Positions 36,580-45,312 of a stretch of DNA of 64,000 nucleotides are shown one piece after another (the first letter of the stretch is position 1; every line of letters begins with the position of its first letter). The translations under genes were made by a program, and so were the position numbers. The DNA lies in NCBI RefSeq assembly GCF_047971665.1, contig NZ_JBKEAA010000026.1, forward strand, positions 1-64,000, given 5' to 3'. The notes under the pieces are model-generated. The model was given only the letters and a program-made list of their open reading frames with translations, searched no databases and was not told where the DNA came from. The DNA is from Castellaniella sp047971665 (GTDB lineage Bacteria; Pseudomonadota; Gammaproteobacteria; Burkholderiales; Burkholderiaceae_B).

Positions 36580-37161
36580 CTACTTGGCCAGCAGAGGACG
36601 CAGATCCTCGTCGCCCTTCCAGGGGCCTTGCTGACCCTTGGTCTCCTCACGGACCTGCGCGACCTTCTTGGCGTCCGTCGCCGAGGCGGTGTTGCCGAAA
36701 CTGGCACGCACATGGGTCACCAGGGCGGCAATCTCCTCATCGGAGAACTTGGAGAAATTGGGCATTTCGCCGTTGTATTTGTTGCCTTCGACCGTCAGCG
36801 GCCCCTGGATGCCATGCAGCAGGATGCGGATCATGACACCGGGATCGCCCGCATCCACCCATTCGGACTTGGACAGCGGCGGGAACACCCCCGGCACGCC
36901 GGCACCGCCGGCCTGGTGACAGGCCACGCAGTTGGCCGTGTAGAGCTGCCCCCCATCCGCCGTTGCCGGCACGACAAAATCCGCCGAGACCCGGTTGTCC
37001 CCGACATCAGCAGGCATCGGGTTATAGCTGGAATACAGGTGGTACACCGCCCACAGCAGCAGCAGGCTGATGACCGTCAGCACGATCTTGGGCACCGGGC
37101 GGCTGCCCTCGTGAGGTTCGGGCTGCTCGCGGCTCTGCTGATTGAATTGGGGATCGCTCAT
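36580..37161 (-). CDS. Membrane-anchored one-haem cytochrome c (cbb3 subunit III-like)
   Basis: This 193-residue protein has an N-terminal membrane helix (IVLTVISLLLLWAVYHLY) and a single class I cytochrome c domain with haem site CVACH and axial Met in GEMPNFSKFSDEE. Canonical CcoP has two CxxCH haems; this has one. It probably passes electrons from the cytochrome pool to CcoO/CcoN. Its ATG overlaps the ccoO stop (ATGA), so the two are coupled. Confidence 0.85.
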   Translation of the reverse strand: MSDPQFNQQSREQPEPHEGSRPVPKIVLTVISLLLLWAVYHLYSSYNPMPADVGDNRVSADFVVPATADGGQLYTANCVACHQAGGAGVPGVFPPLSKSEWVDAGDPGVMIRILLHGIQGPLTVEGNKYNGEMPNFSKFSDEEIAALVTHVRASFGNTASATDAKKVAQVREETKGQQGPWKGDEDLRPLLAK

Positions 37162-37787
37162 TGCTTCGCTCCTTCGCCGCCGGCTTGCTGGGGCAGTTCC
37201 GGCAGCTTGGCGCCGGGCTTGACCGGATAGGTGTGATCCAGACCGATCAGGTAGGCCACCAGATCCAGGGCATCGGGCGTGGCGACCACGACCTTGCCGG
37301 CCGGCGCGAAACTCGGCGGCAGGTTGACGACCTTGTCGCCCGCTTCGGCCTTGTCCTTGAGCTTGAACATGAAGGGGAAGGACGGCATGTTGCTGCCGGG
37401 CGTATAGGCGCGCGGCTCGTACAAGTGGCCCAGGTTCCAGTCCACGCTGGGCTGGCGTGCGCCGATGTTGAACAGATCCGGCCCGGTGCGCATGGTGCCC
37501 AGCAGGTGGGGACTGTCATAGTAATAGTCGCCCGCGACCGGCGCGCGGCCCCAGCCACGCTGAAAATCCGGCGCCTGGGACTGGCTGCGCGGCTGTTGTG
37601 AATGACAGTAGACGCAGCCCATCGAGATGTAGACCTGACGCCCGCGCAGTTGCTGCTCGGTATAGGGCTTCAGACCCTCGGAAGGTTGCACGCTGGACAG
37701 CTGCATGTAAGGCAGCACGACCAGCGTGGCGGTCGCCAGCGCGAGCGTGACCATCGCGCCGCTGAGGAGTTTGTATTCGTTTTCCAT
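37158..37787 (-). CDS. ccoO: cbb3-type cytochrome c oxidase subunit II (CcoO)
   Basis: This 209-residue CcoO-family protein has an N-terminal membrane helix (LLSGAMVTLALATATLVVLPYMQL), the haem c site GCVYCHSQQPRS and RTGPDLFNIGARQ, both diagnostic of CcoO. Axial Met is likely in GSNMPSFPFM. It transfers electrons to the CcoN haems on the periplasmic side. Only 2 nt separate it from ccoN. Confidence 0.93.
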   Translation of the reverse strand: MENEYKLLSGAMVTLALATATLVVLPYMQLSSVQPSEGLKPYTEQQLRGRQVYISMGCVYCHSQQPRSQSQAPDFQRGWGRAPVAGDYYYDSPHLLGTMRTGPDLFNIGARQPSVDWNLGHLYEPRAYTPGSNMPSFPFMFKLKDKAEAGDKVVNLPPSFAPAGKVVVATPDALDLVAYLIGLDHTYPVKPGAKLPELPQQAGGEGAKQ

Positions 37788-37789
37788 GA

Positions 37790-39463
37790 TCAGGCACCTG
37801 CAATCGCCTGATGCTCAGGCATAGATTTCCGGTTGTGCAACAAGGCGGGGCCGACGCGGCTCGTGCCATAGCGCAGCGCCATCAGCACGAAGTGCACGGC
37901 GAATACCAGATGGCCCAGGGTCATCATGGCGCCGCCCAGCGTGCGGCCCTCGAGATAGGGCATCGTGATCCGCACCGAATCCATGAACGGTCTGGTCGCA
38001 TCCAGCATCGTCAGACCCTGCAGCCAGCCGCCGATGGTCAGGCTGACAAAATAGATGCCGATGCCCAGCGTCACCAGCCAGAAGTGCAGGACGATGAGCT
38101 TCGGATGCGGCCATTCCCAGGACATGACGCGCGGCATCACGAAATAAATGGCGCCGAACATCACGATGGAGAAAAAGGCGTACAGGCCGAGGTGGGCATG
38201 GGCCACGGTGAAATGCGTGAAGTGCGCCACCGTGCTGATGCTGCGCAGGGCTTCGAACGATCCCTCGATGGAACTGAGGGTGTACATCATGGCGCCCACC
38301 ACGATGAAGCGCAGCGTGGGCGAGTAGTACATGGTCCTGAACTGGCCGCGCATCGTCAGGTGCTGGTTCACCGAGAAGGCCATCACAGGGATGATCATCA
38401 TCATCGACTGGACGATCGACAGCGTGATCAGCCAATGCGGCACTGGGCCGCCCACCAAGTGGTGGCCGCCGACCTGACCGTAGAAAAAGGCCAGCGCCCA
38501 GAAACCGATCAGCGACAGATTGTAGGACTGGATCGGGCGGCCAATGATCTTGGGCAGGAAGTAGTATACCGAGGCCAGCGCGATCGGGGTGTAGTACAGG
38601 CCCAGCACGTTATGGCCGAACCACCAGTTCATGGTGGCCTGCTCGACGCCGAAGTGCACGCCGGGCGCCTTGCCCACCAGATACAGTACCGGGAACCAGA
38701 ACAGCGCCGCGCCCATGTACCAGATCGATACGTACAGATGCTTGGCCTTGCGGTTGCGCAGCGTGAACACCAGCGGCAGGGCGATCAGGGCGCCGCCCAG
38801 CACCAGCAGGATGCTGATCTGCCAGGGGATCTCCAGCCATTCCAGGCCAGCGTTGATGCCCACGGCGACACTGCCCAGCCCGGCGATCAGGCCGGCATTC
38901 CACAGCATGCACCCGAGCAGCGCGAAACGCCCGCCATACAGACGCGTCTTGAGCAGGCGCGGCAGCATCCAGATGGCCACGCCAAAGGCCGCCATCGGGC
39001 ACCAGCCGTAGGCCACCATGTTCAGATGCAGCGTGCGCGTGCGGCCGAACGTGAGCCAGGCATACTGCGTCAGGAATTCGGGATTGTGCAGCTTGATCGA
39101 ACTGATCAGGCCGAAGACCGAGGCCAGCACCAGCCAGACAATGGCACAGCACAGAAAGGTGAAAGTGATGTAGGCGGTCGACCGGTCTGCCTCCAGACGA
39201 TCGGCGAGTTCCGCTTTCAGCTTGCTCGCCAGGGAGGGATCGACGACGGCCTTGCCGCCTTCGGTGACGACCTGCTGCAGCCCTGCCCGCTGCGCCGGCG
39301 TGGCGGAGGGATCCTCGACATGGCCGATTTCGCCAGTCGAGAAAATCACGGAGGCCGCTTCGGGATTGTCGTCGAACATGTTCCGCCTGAGCGACCAGAT
39401 GAACACACCCAGTCCGGTGACGGATAATATGAAGGTCAGGAGTAGTACGGTAATGGTATCCAC
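37790..39463 (-). CDS. ccoN: cbb3-type cytochrome c oxidase subunit I with CcoS-like N-terminus
   Basis: This haem-copper oxidase catalytic subunit of about 557 residues has about 12 core helices and His ligands in TRTLHLNMVAYGW (haem b), WWFGHNVLGLYYTP (CuB, with the cross-link Tyr region), GGHHLVGGPVPHW (CuB) and HFTHFTVAHAHLGLYAF (haems b3 and b). The first ~55 residues (one helix, then RRNMFDDNPEAASVIF) resemble the separate assembly protein CcoS, joined by a charged linker to the oxidase. GTG at 39463 with GGAAG is preferred over TTG at 39484. Confidence 0.9.
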   Translation of the reverse strand: MDTITVLLLTFILSVTGLGVFIWSLRRNMFDDNPEAASVIFSTGEIGHVEDPSATPAQRAGLQQVVTEGGKAVVDPSLASKLKAELADRLEADRSTAYITFTFLCCAIVWLVLASVFGLISSIKLHNPEFLTQYAWLTFGRTRTLHLNMVAYGWCPMAAFGVAIWMLPRLLKTRLYGGRFALLGCMLWNAGLIAGLGSVAVGINAGLEWLEIPWQISILLVLGGALIALPLVFTLRNRKAKHLYVSIWYMGAALFWFPVLYLVGKAPGVHFGVEQATMNWWFGHNVLGLYYTPIALASVYYFLPKIIGRPIQSYNLSLIGFWALAFFYGQVGGHHLVGGPVPHWLITLSIVQSMMMIIPVMAFSVNQHLTMRGQFRTMYYSPTLRFIVVGAMMYTLSSIEGSFEALRSISTVAHFTHFTVAHAHLGLYAFFSIVMFGAIYFVMPRVMSWEWPHPKLIVLHFWLVTLGIGIYFVSLTIGGWLQGLTMLDATRPFMDSVRITMPYLEGRTLGGAMMTLGHLVFAVHFVLMALRYGTSRVGPALLHNRKSMPEHQAIAGA

Positions 39464-39664
39464 AGCGCTTCCGATGCAAGTCAAAGACGCGCAAAGCCCG
39501 TGAAACAGGGCTCTGGCGGCCGTTATTGTAGACTCAGATTTGATCTATGATAAATCCACGACCGGAGATCAGGCTCAAATTCCCCTGGTTGCAATGCGGA
39601 CATCTGGTCCGCACAGCACAGGCAACACGCCGGTTTCCGTGTTCATCCTCAGGAAAGACCCTCC

Positions 39665-40087
39665 ATGGAATGCACCCTCGACTGGCAAGGCCCCGAAGGC
39701 ATGCTGTTCATCACCCGCACCGGCAGCGGCCACATCCTGGCGATGGACGGCGCTCCGGATGGCGGCGGCCTCAATCTGGCGCCCCGGCCCATGGAAGTCG
39801 TGCTGGCCGGCGCCGGTGGCTGCGCCGCCTATGATGTGGTGCTGATCCTGAAACGCGGCCGCCATGCCGTGACGGGCTGCCAGGCTGTCCTGACGGCCGA
39901 GCGGGCCGACACCGAACCCAAGGTCTTCACCAAGATCCACTACGCATTCCGTGTGACGGGCCGCGACCTGCCCGCCGCCGCCGTGGAACGCGCGGTGGAG
40001 CTGTCGCACACAAAATACTGCTCGGCCATCGCCATGCTCGAAAAGACGGCCGAGATCACGCACTCGATCGAGATCGTCGCAGCCTGA
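39665..40087 (+). CDS. OsmC family protein
   Basis: This 140-residue OsmC/YhfA-type protein has the two peroxidatic cysteines of the family in LAGAGGCAAYDVVLIL and SHTKYCSAIAMLEKT, and an early acidic/glycine loop. OsmC members reduce organic peroxides in the cytosol; the YhfA branch is less well defined. It is transcribed away from the oxidase operon. The 200-nt spacer contains a small hairpin AGCCC/GGGCT at 39495-39512 but no convincing FNR site. Confidence 0.85.
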   Translation: MECTLDWQGPEGMLFITRTGSGHILAMDGAPDGGGLNLAPRPMEVVLAGAGGCAAYDVVLILKRGRHAVTGCQAVLTAERADTEPKVFTKIHYAFRVTGRDLPAAAVERAVELSHTKYCSAIAMLEKTAEITHSIEIVAA

Positions 40088-40207
40088 CCGCCGCATCGCT
40101 GGACGCCGTATCGCTGACCGCTGAGTCGTGACGCAGGCTGCCGCGCCGCGATGCCGAACGCCGCGATGCGGGCCGCTGCGTCGTGATGCTGAACGCCGCG
40201 CCGCGAT
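40088..40207. repeat. Degenerate GC-rich repeat between osmC and thyA
   Basis: The 120-nt spacer between convergent genes is built from variants of GCCGCGATGC and GCTGACCGC/GCTGAACGCC repeated at irregular spacing. Several can pair with one another. It may act as a bidirectional stop or be a slipped-strand remnant. Confidence 0.4.
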
Positions 40208-41179
40208 TCAGACGGCCATCGGCGCCGTCAACGGCGGGTGGTGACGGTAGTCTTCGAGCGCAAAATCCTCCGGTTCCAGACGCTCCAGCCATTCGGGCTC
40301 GTAGCGGCCGGTGTCGGCATGCGCCGGAATGCGGTCCGACAGGCACAGCCGGGGAGCCGGCAAGGGATCGCGATCGAGCTGTTCGCGCAGCATGTCCACA
40401 TGCGTCTCGTAGATATGCGCGTCGCCAATAAAATACGTGAACCAGCGCGGCTCATAGCCTGTCAGCCGCGCCACCAGATGCGTCAGTGCCGCGCCTTCGG
40501 CCAGATTGAACGGCGTGCCCAGCCCCACATCGTTGCTGCGAATGTACAGGCACAGCGACAGCTCGCGCGTCGTCGGATTGGCCAGGAACTGGTAGAGCAG
40601 ATGGCAAGGCGGCAAGGCCATCTCTTCGAGCTGGGCCCAGTTCCAGCCATGGAACAGGATGCGCCGACTGCCCGGATCGCGGATCAAGGTGTCCAGGCAG
40701 GCGCGCAACTGATCCACGGCCTTGTAGAGCAGCACGTGCGGCCGGTCCTGATCCAGGACCTGGCCGATCATGCGATAGCCCTGACCCTGCGCGGCCTCGA
40801 TGCGCGCGGCGGCCTCGACCGGCAGCAGCTTGTAGGCCGGCCACTGACGCCATTGCACCCCATAGACGGGCCCCAGGTCATCGGGCCCGTCGCGCCACGG
40901 ACTGTCCAGCCAGGCGCGATTCTCGTTGGCGTTCTGATCCCACACCCGGCAGCCCAGCGCGCGAAAATCCGCCGCGCTGTCGGCCGCGCGCAGAAAGCCG
41001 ACCAGTTCGCCCATGGCCGACTTGAAGGCCAGCCGTTTGGTGGTGACTGCGGGAAAGCCCTGGCGCAGATCGAAGCGCAGGCAGGCGCCCGGCAGGCTCA
41101 AGGTGCGCACGCCCGTGCGGTTTTCCCGCCAGGCACCCTGCTCGAAAATCGAGCGGACCAGATCCAGATAGGCCTTCAC
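40208..41179 (-). CDS. thyA: Thymidylate synthase
   Basis: ThyA converts dUMP to dTMP with methylene-tetrahydrofolate. The 323-residue product has the N-terminal arginine loop ENRTGVRTLSLPG, WDQNANENRAWL, catalytic Cys in MALPPCHLLYQF and the dUMP-binding RSNDVGLGTPFN and YFIGDAHIYETHVDML. It is longer than E. coli ThyA (264) by an insert in the middle, as in many betaproteobacteria. The start is GTG at 41179, overlapping the TGA of the upstream lyase gene. Confidence 0.95.
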   Translation of the reverse strand: MKAYLDLVRSIFEQGAWRENRTGVRTLSLPGACLRFDLRQGFPAVTTKRLAFKSAMGELVGFLRAADSAADFRALGCRVWDQNANENRAWLDSPWRDGPDDLGPVYGVQWRQWPAYKLLPVEAAARIEAAQGQGYRMIGQVLDQDRPHVLLYKAVDQLRACLDTLIRDPGSRRILFHGWNWAQLEEMALPPCHLLYQFLANPTTRELSLCLYIRSNDVGLGTPFNLAEGAALTHLVARLTGYEPRWFTYFIGDAHIYETHVDMLREQLDRDPLPAPRLCLSDRIPAHADTGRYEPEWLERLEPEDFALEDYRHHPPLTAPMAV

Positions 41180-41994
41180 GTGGAGCCTTCGAGAATGCGC
41201 CGGGCCCGTTCGATCAGAGGCAGATCGACCATGCGGCCGTCCAGGCGGAATGCGTATTCACCGGTCGAATCGGCATGATCGATCACCCGGCGCGCCCAGT
41301 CGGTTTCCTGGGGCAGCGGCTGGTAGGCGCGCAGCACCACGGGAATCTGCGCGGGGTGAATGCACAGCATCCCGCCGAACCCCATGTCCCGCGCGAAAGC
41401 GGCCGATCGTTCCAGGGCCTCCAGGTCGGTGAAGTCCGGATGGACACAATCGAGCGGCGGCCTGAGCCCATGCATGCGGCTGGCCACGAGGATCCGCAAC
41501 CGGGTCTGGTCCAGCACGAAACGGGCCGCATCGGTCCCCGGCCGGGTACCGAATTCGACCATCAGGTCCAGGATGCCGAAAGACAGCCGCACCACGCCAT
41601 GCGCCTCGGCGATGCGCTCCAGCGCCTGCAGCCCCGCTGCCGACTCGATCACGGGAATCAACGGTTTGCCCGCGCCCGAGACACGATAGACATGATCCGG
41701 CGCCTCGGCCTTGGGCAGCAGGATGCCGGCCACCGAAGGCAGTGAACGGCACACGGCCAGATCCTCATCGAACCAGGGGGTCGAGCCGTCGTTGATGCGC
41801 ACCCACAGGCGATCCCCGGGATGCGCCGCCGCATACTGCGCCAGCGCGTCGCGCGCGCCGGCCTTGTCCTCGGGCGCAACCGCATCCTCCAGATCGACGA
41901 CCACGGCATCGGCGCCGCTGGCAACGGCCTTGGGTATGCGGTCCGCCCGGCTGGCCGGCACGAACAGTGCGGTACGCATCAATGTGTCATGCAT
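41176..41994 (-). CDS. HpcH/HpaI aldolase/CitE-like acyl-CoA lyase
   Basis: This 272-residue TIM-barrel protein of the CitE-like family has RTALFVPASRADRIPKA, the metal/acid segment DAVVVDLEDAVAPEDKA, RINDGSTPWFDEDL, LLPKAEAPDHVY and IPVIESAAGL (Mg-binding Glu). Such proteins cleave or form malyl-CoA, citramalyl-CoA or similar thioesters. It lies 27 nt after a class I fumarase gene, suggesting a role in C4/C5 dicarboxylate breakdown. It overlaps thyA by GTGA. Confidence 0.87.
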   Translation of the reverse strand: MHDTLMRTALFVPASRADRIPKAVASGADAVVVDLEDAVAPEDKAGARDALAQYAAAHPGDRLWVRINDGSTPWFDEDLAVCRSLPSVAGILLPKAEAPDHVYRVSGAGKPLIPVIESAAGLQALERIAEAHGVVRLSFGILDLMVEFGTRPGTDAARFVLDQTRLRILVASRMHGLRPPLDCVHPDFTDLEALERSAAFARDMGFGGMLCIHPAQIPVVLRAYQPLPQETDWARRVIDHADSTGEYAFRLDGRMVDLPLIERARRILEGST

Positions 41995-42021
41995 GGAACC
42001 CCCTTGTTTTCAAGCTGACGC

Positions 42022-43548
42022 TCAAGCCTGTGCCGGAACGGCGCGCGCGGCAATCCGCTCGCGCCATTCGCGTGGACCGGTCTGATGGACCGAGACGCCC
42101 TGGGCATCGACAGCCACCGTCACCGGCATGTCACGCACCTCGAATTCATAGATGGCCTCCATGCCCAGATCCTCGAACCCCAGCACCCGGGCGGAACGGA
42201 TGGCCTTGGACACGAGGTACGCCGAGCCGCCCACCGCCATCAGATAGGCCGAGCCGTGACGGCGGATGGCCTCGATCGCCTTGGGACCGCGCTCGGCCTT
42301 GCCGATCATGGCCAACAGACCTGTCTGTCCCAACATCATATCGGTAAACGCATCCATCCGCGTGGAAGTGGTGGGCCCGGCCGGACCGACGACCTCGTCG
42401 CGCACCGGATCGACCGGACCGACGTAGTAGATGACCCGCCCCCGGAAATCCACCGGCAGGGACTCTCCGCGCGCCAGCATGTCCTGGATGCGCTTGTGCG
42501 CCGCGTCGCGTCCCGTCAGCATGCGCCCCGACAGCAGCAGGCGCTCGCCAGGCTTCCAGGAAGCGACCTCTTCGCGGCTCAGGGTGTCCAGGTTCACCTG
42601 GCGCGAGGCCTTGTAGTCGGGCTTCCAGTGGACTTCGGGCCATTCGGACAGCGCGGGCGGCTGCAACGCCGCCGGGCCTTGGCCATCCAGCGTGAAATGC
42701 ACGTGGCGCGTGGCGGCACAGTTCGGGATCATGGCGACCGGCTTGGAGGCGGCATGCGTCGCACAGGTGAGGATCTTGATGTCGAGCACCGTGGTCAGCC
42801 CGCCCAGGCCCTGCGCGCCGATACCCAGGGCATTGACCTTGCGGTACAGCTCGATGCGCAGTTCCTCGAGCCTGTTCTGCGGGCCGCGCTGCAACAGCTC
42901 GTACATGTCGATGTCCTGCATCAGCGACTGCTTGGCCATGAGCATGGCCTTTTCCGCCGTGCCGCCCACACCGATCCCCAACATGCCGGGCGGACACCAG
43001 CCCGCGCCCATGTGCGGCACAGTCTCGAGCACCCAGTCCACCAGCGATTCGCTGGGGTTGAGCATGGCGAACTTGGTCTTGTTTTCCGAACCGCCGCCCT
43101 TGGCCGCGACCTGCGCATCCACGGTATTCCCGGGGACCAGTTCGACGTGCAGCACACAGGGCGTGTTGTCGCGTGTATTGCGGCGCGTGAACAGCGGATC
43201 GTCCAGCACCGAAGCGCGCAGCGGATTATCGGGATTGGTGTAGCCCCGGCGCACGCCTTCGTCACACAGTTCCTGAAGACTGCGACGCGTGTCGAAACGC
43301 ACGTCCATGCCGACCTTGAGAAAGACATTGACGATGCCGGTGTCCTGACAGATCGGGCGATGCCCCTCGGCGCACAGGCGCGAATTGGTCAGGATCTGGG
43401 CGATGGCGTCGCGCGCCGCGGGGCTTTCCTCGACGTCGTAGGCCCGCGCCAGATGCCGGATGTAATCCAGCGGATGGTAGATGCTGATGAACTGAACGGC
43501 ATCCTCGATCGACTGAATCAGGTCGTCCTCGGCGATTGTGACCATCAT
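42022..43548 (-). CDS. Class I (iron-sulfur) fumarate hydratase
   Basis: This 508-residue class I fumarase has separate alpha and beta regions in one chain. Cysteines in PICQDTGIVNVF, GWCPPGMLGIGVGGT and LTCATHAASKP are suited to hold the 4Fe-4S cluster; the beta part has DFRGRVIYYVGPVDP and GPTTSTRMDAF. It hydrates fumarate to malate. Some class I fumarases, including ones from Burkholderia, also act on mesaconate, and the lyase and hydratase neighbours make that possible here. Its ATG overlaps the enoyl-CoA hydratase stop. Confidence 0.93.
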   Translation of the reverse strand: MMVTIAEDDLIQSIEDAVQFISIYHPLDYIRHLARAYDVEESPAARDAIAQILTNSRLCAEGHRPICQDTGIVNVFLKVGMDVRFDTRRSLQELCDEGVRRGYTNPDNPLRASVLDDPLFTRRNTRDNTPCVLHVELVPGNTVDAQVAAKGGGSENKTKFAMLNPSESLVDWVLETVPHMGAGWCPPGMLGIGVGGTAEKAMLMAKQSLMQDIDMYELLQRGPQNRLEELRIELYRKVNALGIGAQGLGGLTTVLDIKILTCATHAASKPVAMIPNCAATRHVHFTLDGQGPAALQPPALSEWPEVHWKPDYKASRQVNLDTLSREEVASWKPGERLLLSGRMLTGRDAAHKRIQDMLARGESLPVDFRGRVIYYVGPVDPVRDEVVGPAGPTTSTRMDAFTDMMLGQTGLLAMIGKAERGPKAIEAIRRHGSAYLMAVGGSAYLVSKAIRSARVLGFEDLGMEAIYEFEVRDMPVTVAVDAQGVSVHQTGPREWRERIAARAVPAQA

Positions 43549-44312
43549 TTTCCTTTCCAGACGGGCGGACGCTTTTCGGCGAAGGCTGTCGCGCCCTCGC
43601 GCGCGTCTTCGGAGGTGAAGATATGCGCCACCAGCGGGCGCTGGCGCTCGAACATTTCTTCCGGACGCCAGTTGCGCGATTGCGAGACGATGGACTTGGC
43701 CGTGCGCACCGCCAGCGGACCATTGGCGGCGATGGTGCGCGCCAGGGCCAGCGCCTCGTCCAGAGCCGCGCCGGGCTCGGCCAGCCGGTTGACCATCCCC
43801 AGCTGATGCAGACGCCCGGCATCGAACATGTCACCCGTCAGCACGGCCTCCATGGCGACGTGATAGGGGATGCGCGACGGCAGGCGCAGCATGCCGCCCG
43901 ATCCCGGCACCAGACCGCGCCGGACTTCGGGCAGCCCGAACCGGGCGTCACGCGCGGCAACGACCAGATCGCAGGCCAGCACCAGCTCGCACCCGCCCGC
44001 CAGCGCGTAGCCCTCGACGGCAGCGATCAGCGGTTTGGCGGGCGGCTGCTCGCACAGCCCGGCAAAGCCGCGCTTGCCCACATAGGGACGCTGGCCGGTT
44101 GCGGCAAAGGCCTTCAGATCCATGCCGGCGCAGAAGTTCCCGCCCGATCCCGTCAGGATGCCCAGACGCAGTTCCGGATCGTTGTCCAGCATGTCCAGCG
44201 CCGCCGCCAGTGCCTGAGCGGTCTCCAGGTTGATCGCATTGCGCGCCTGAGGCCGATTCAGCTGTATGACCAGCACCCCGTCCAGGCGCTGCACATCGAG
44301 GCAATCACTCAT
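43545..44312 (-). CDS. Enoyl-CoA hydratase/isomerase family protein
   Basis: This 255-residue crotonase-fold protein has LNRPQARNAINLETAQAL, the oxyanion-hole blocks GNFCAGMDLKAF and ALAGGCELVLACDLVVAA, and FGLPEVRRGLVPGSGG carrying the catalytic-position Glu. It hydrates or isomerises an acyl-CoA. The start at 44312 has GGAGAAA upstream. It heads a tight leftward run with fumarase, CitE-like lyase and thyA, and diverges from glyQ. Confidence 0.9.
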   Translation of the reverse strand: MSDCLDVQRLDGVLVIQLNRPQARNAINLETAQALAAALDMLDNDPELRLGILTGSGGNFCAGMDLKAFAATGQRPYVGKRGFAGLCEQPPAKPLIAAVEGYALAGGCELVLACDLVVAARDARFGLPEVRRGLVPGSGGMLRLPSRIPYHVAMEAVLTGDMFDAGRLHQLGMVNRLAEPGAALDEALALARTIAANGPLAVRTAKSIVSQSRNWRPEEMFERQRPLVAHIFTSEDAREGATAFAEKRPPVWKGK

Positions 44313-44418
44313 GTTTTCTCCGAAAAAAGAGAAGTGGATAAAATGGCCGTTCCGGATACGGTCCAGACCGTGTCCCCCCGGACGACAGAAACCCATCGCG
44401 GGCACAGCCCGCCACGTC

Positions 44419-45312
44419 ATGCTCACATTCCAACAACTGATTTTATCGCTCCAGCAATATTGGGATCGCCAGGGGTGCGCCCTGCTGCAACCTTACGACA
44501 TGGAAGTCGGGGCCGGCACCTCCCATACCGCTACCTTCCTGCGCGCCATCGGTCCCGAGCCCTGGCGCGCGGCCTACGTCCAGCCTTCGCGCCGTCCCAA
44601 AGACGGCCGCTACGGCGAGAACCCCAACCGGCTGCAACACTACTATCAGTTCCAGGTCGTGCTCAAACCGGCGCCGCTGGACATCCTGGATCTTTATATC
44701 GGCTCCCTGCGCGCGCTGGGGATCGATCCCGGACAGCACGACATCCGCTTCGTCGAAGACGACTGGGAAAACCCCACCCTGGGCGCCTGGGGCCTGGGCT
44801 GGGAGGTCTGGCTCAACGGCATGGAAGTCACCCAGTTCACCTACTTCCAGCAAGTCGGCGGACTGGATTGCAACCCGACCATGGGCGAGATCACCTACGG
44901 CCTGGAACGTCTGGCCATGTACCTGCAAGGCGTGGAATCCGTCTACGACCTCGTCTGGACCCGGGGCCCCGACGGCACGCCCGTGTACTATCGGGACGTA
45001 TTCCACCAGAACGAAGTCGAGCAGTCCGCCTACAACTTCGAAATCGCCTCCACCGCCATGCTGTTTGCTCATTTCAACGATTACGAGGCCGAAGCCAAGC
45101 GCCTGATCGAAGTCCCGCTCGCCCTGCCCGCCTACGAGGCCACGCTCAAGGCCGCACATACCTTCAACCTGCTTGATGCGCGCGGCGCCATCAGCGTCAC
45201 CGAACGCGCCACCTACATCGGCCGCATCCGCACGCTGTCGCGCGCCGTGGCGCAGGCCTATTACGACGCGCGCGAACGCCTGGGCTTCCCCATGCTGCGG
45301 GAGGTCGCGTGA
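44419..45312 (+). CDS. glyQ: Glycyl-tRNA synthetase alpha subunit
   Basis: GlyQ forms the catalytic half of the alpha2beta2 glycyl-tRNA synthetase. The 297-residue product starts MLTFQQLILSLQQYWDRQGC and has QPYDMEVGAGTSHTATFLR, RPKDGRYGENPNRLQHYYQ and VGGLDCNPTMGEITYGLERL, all characteristic. Length is usual (about 300). The longer frame upstream is a shadow of the divergent hydratase gene. It overlaps glyS by a GTGA junction. Confidence 0.97.
   Translation: MLTFQQLILSLQQYWDRQGCALLQPYDMEVGAGTSHTATFLRAIGPEPWRAAYVQPSRRPKDGRYGENPNRLQHYYQFQVVLKPAPLDILDLYIGSLRALGIDPGQHDIRFVEDDWENPTLGAWGLGWEVWLNGMEVTQFTYFQQVGGLDCNPTMGEITYGLERLAMYLQGVESVYDLVWTRGPDGTPVYYRDVFHQNEVEQSAYNFEIASTAMLFAHFNDYEAEAKRLIEVPLALPAYEATLKAAHTFNLLDARGAISVTERATYIGRIRTLSRAVAQAYYDARERLGFPMLREVA

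Noticed and set aside
39485..39664. FNR/ANR site for the oxidase operon (TTGATCTATGATAA)
   Set aside because: Only the left half fits TTGAT-N4-ATCAA; the right half has three mismatches. No other candidate is present.
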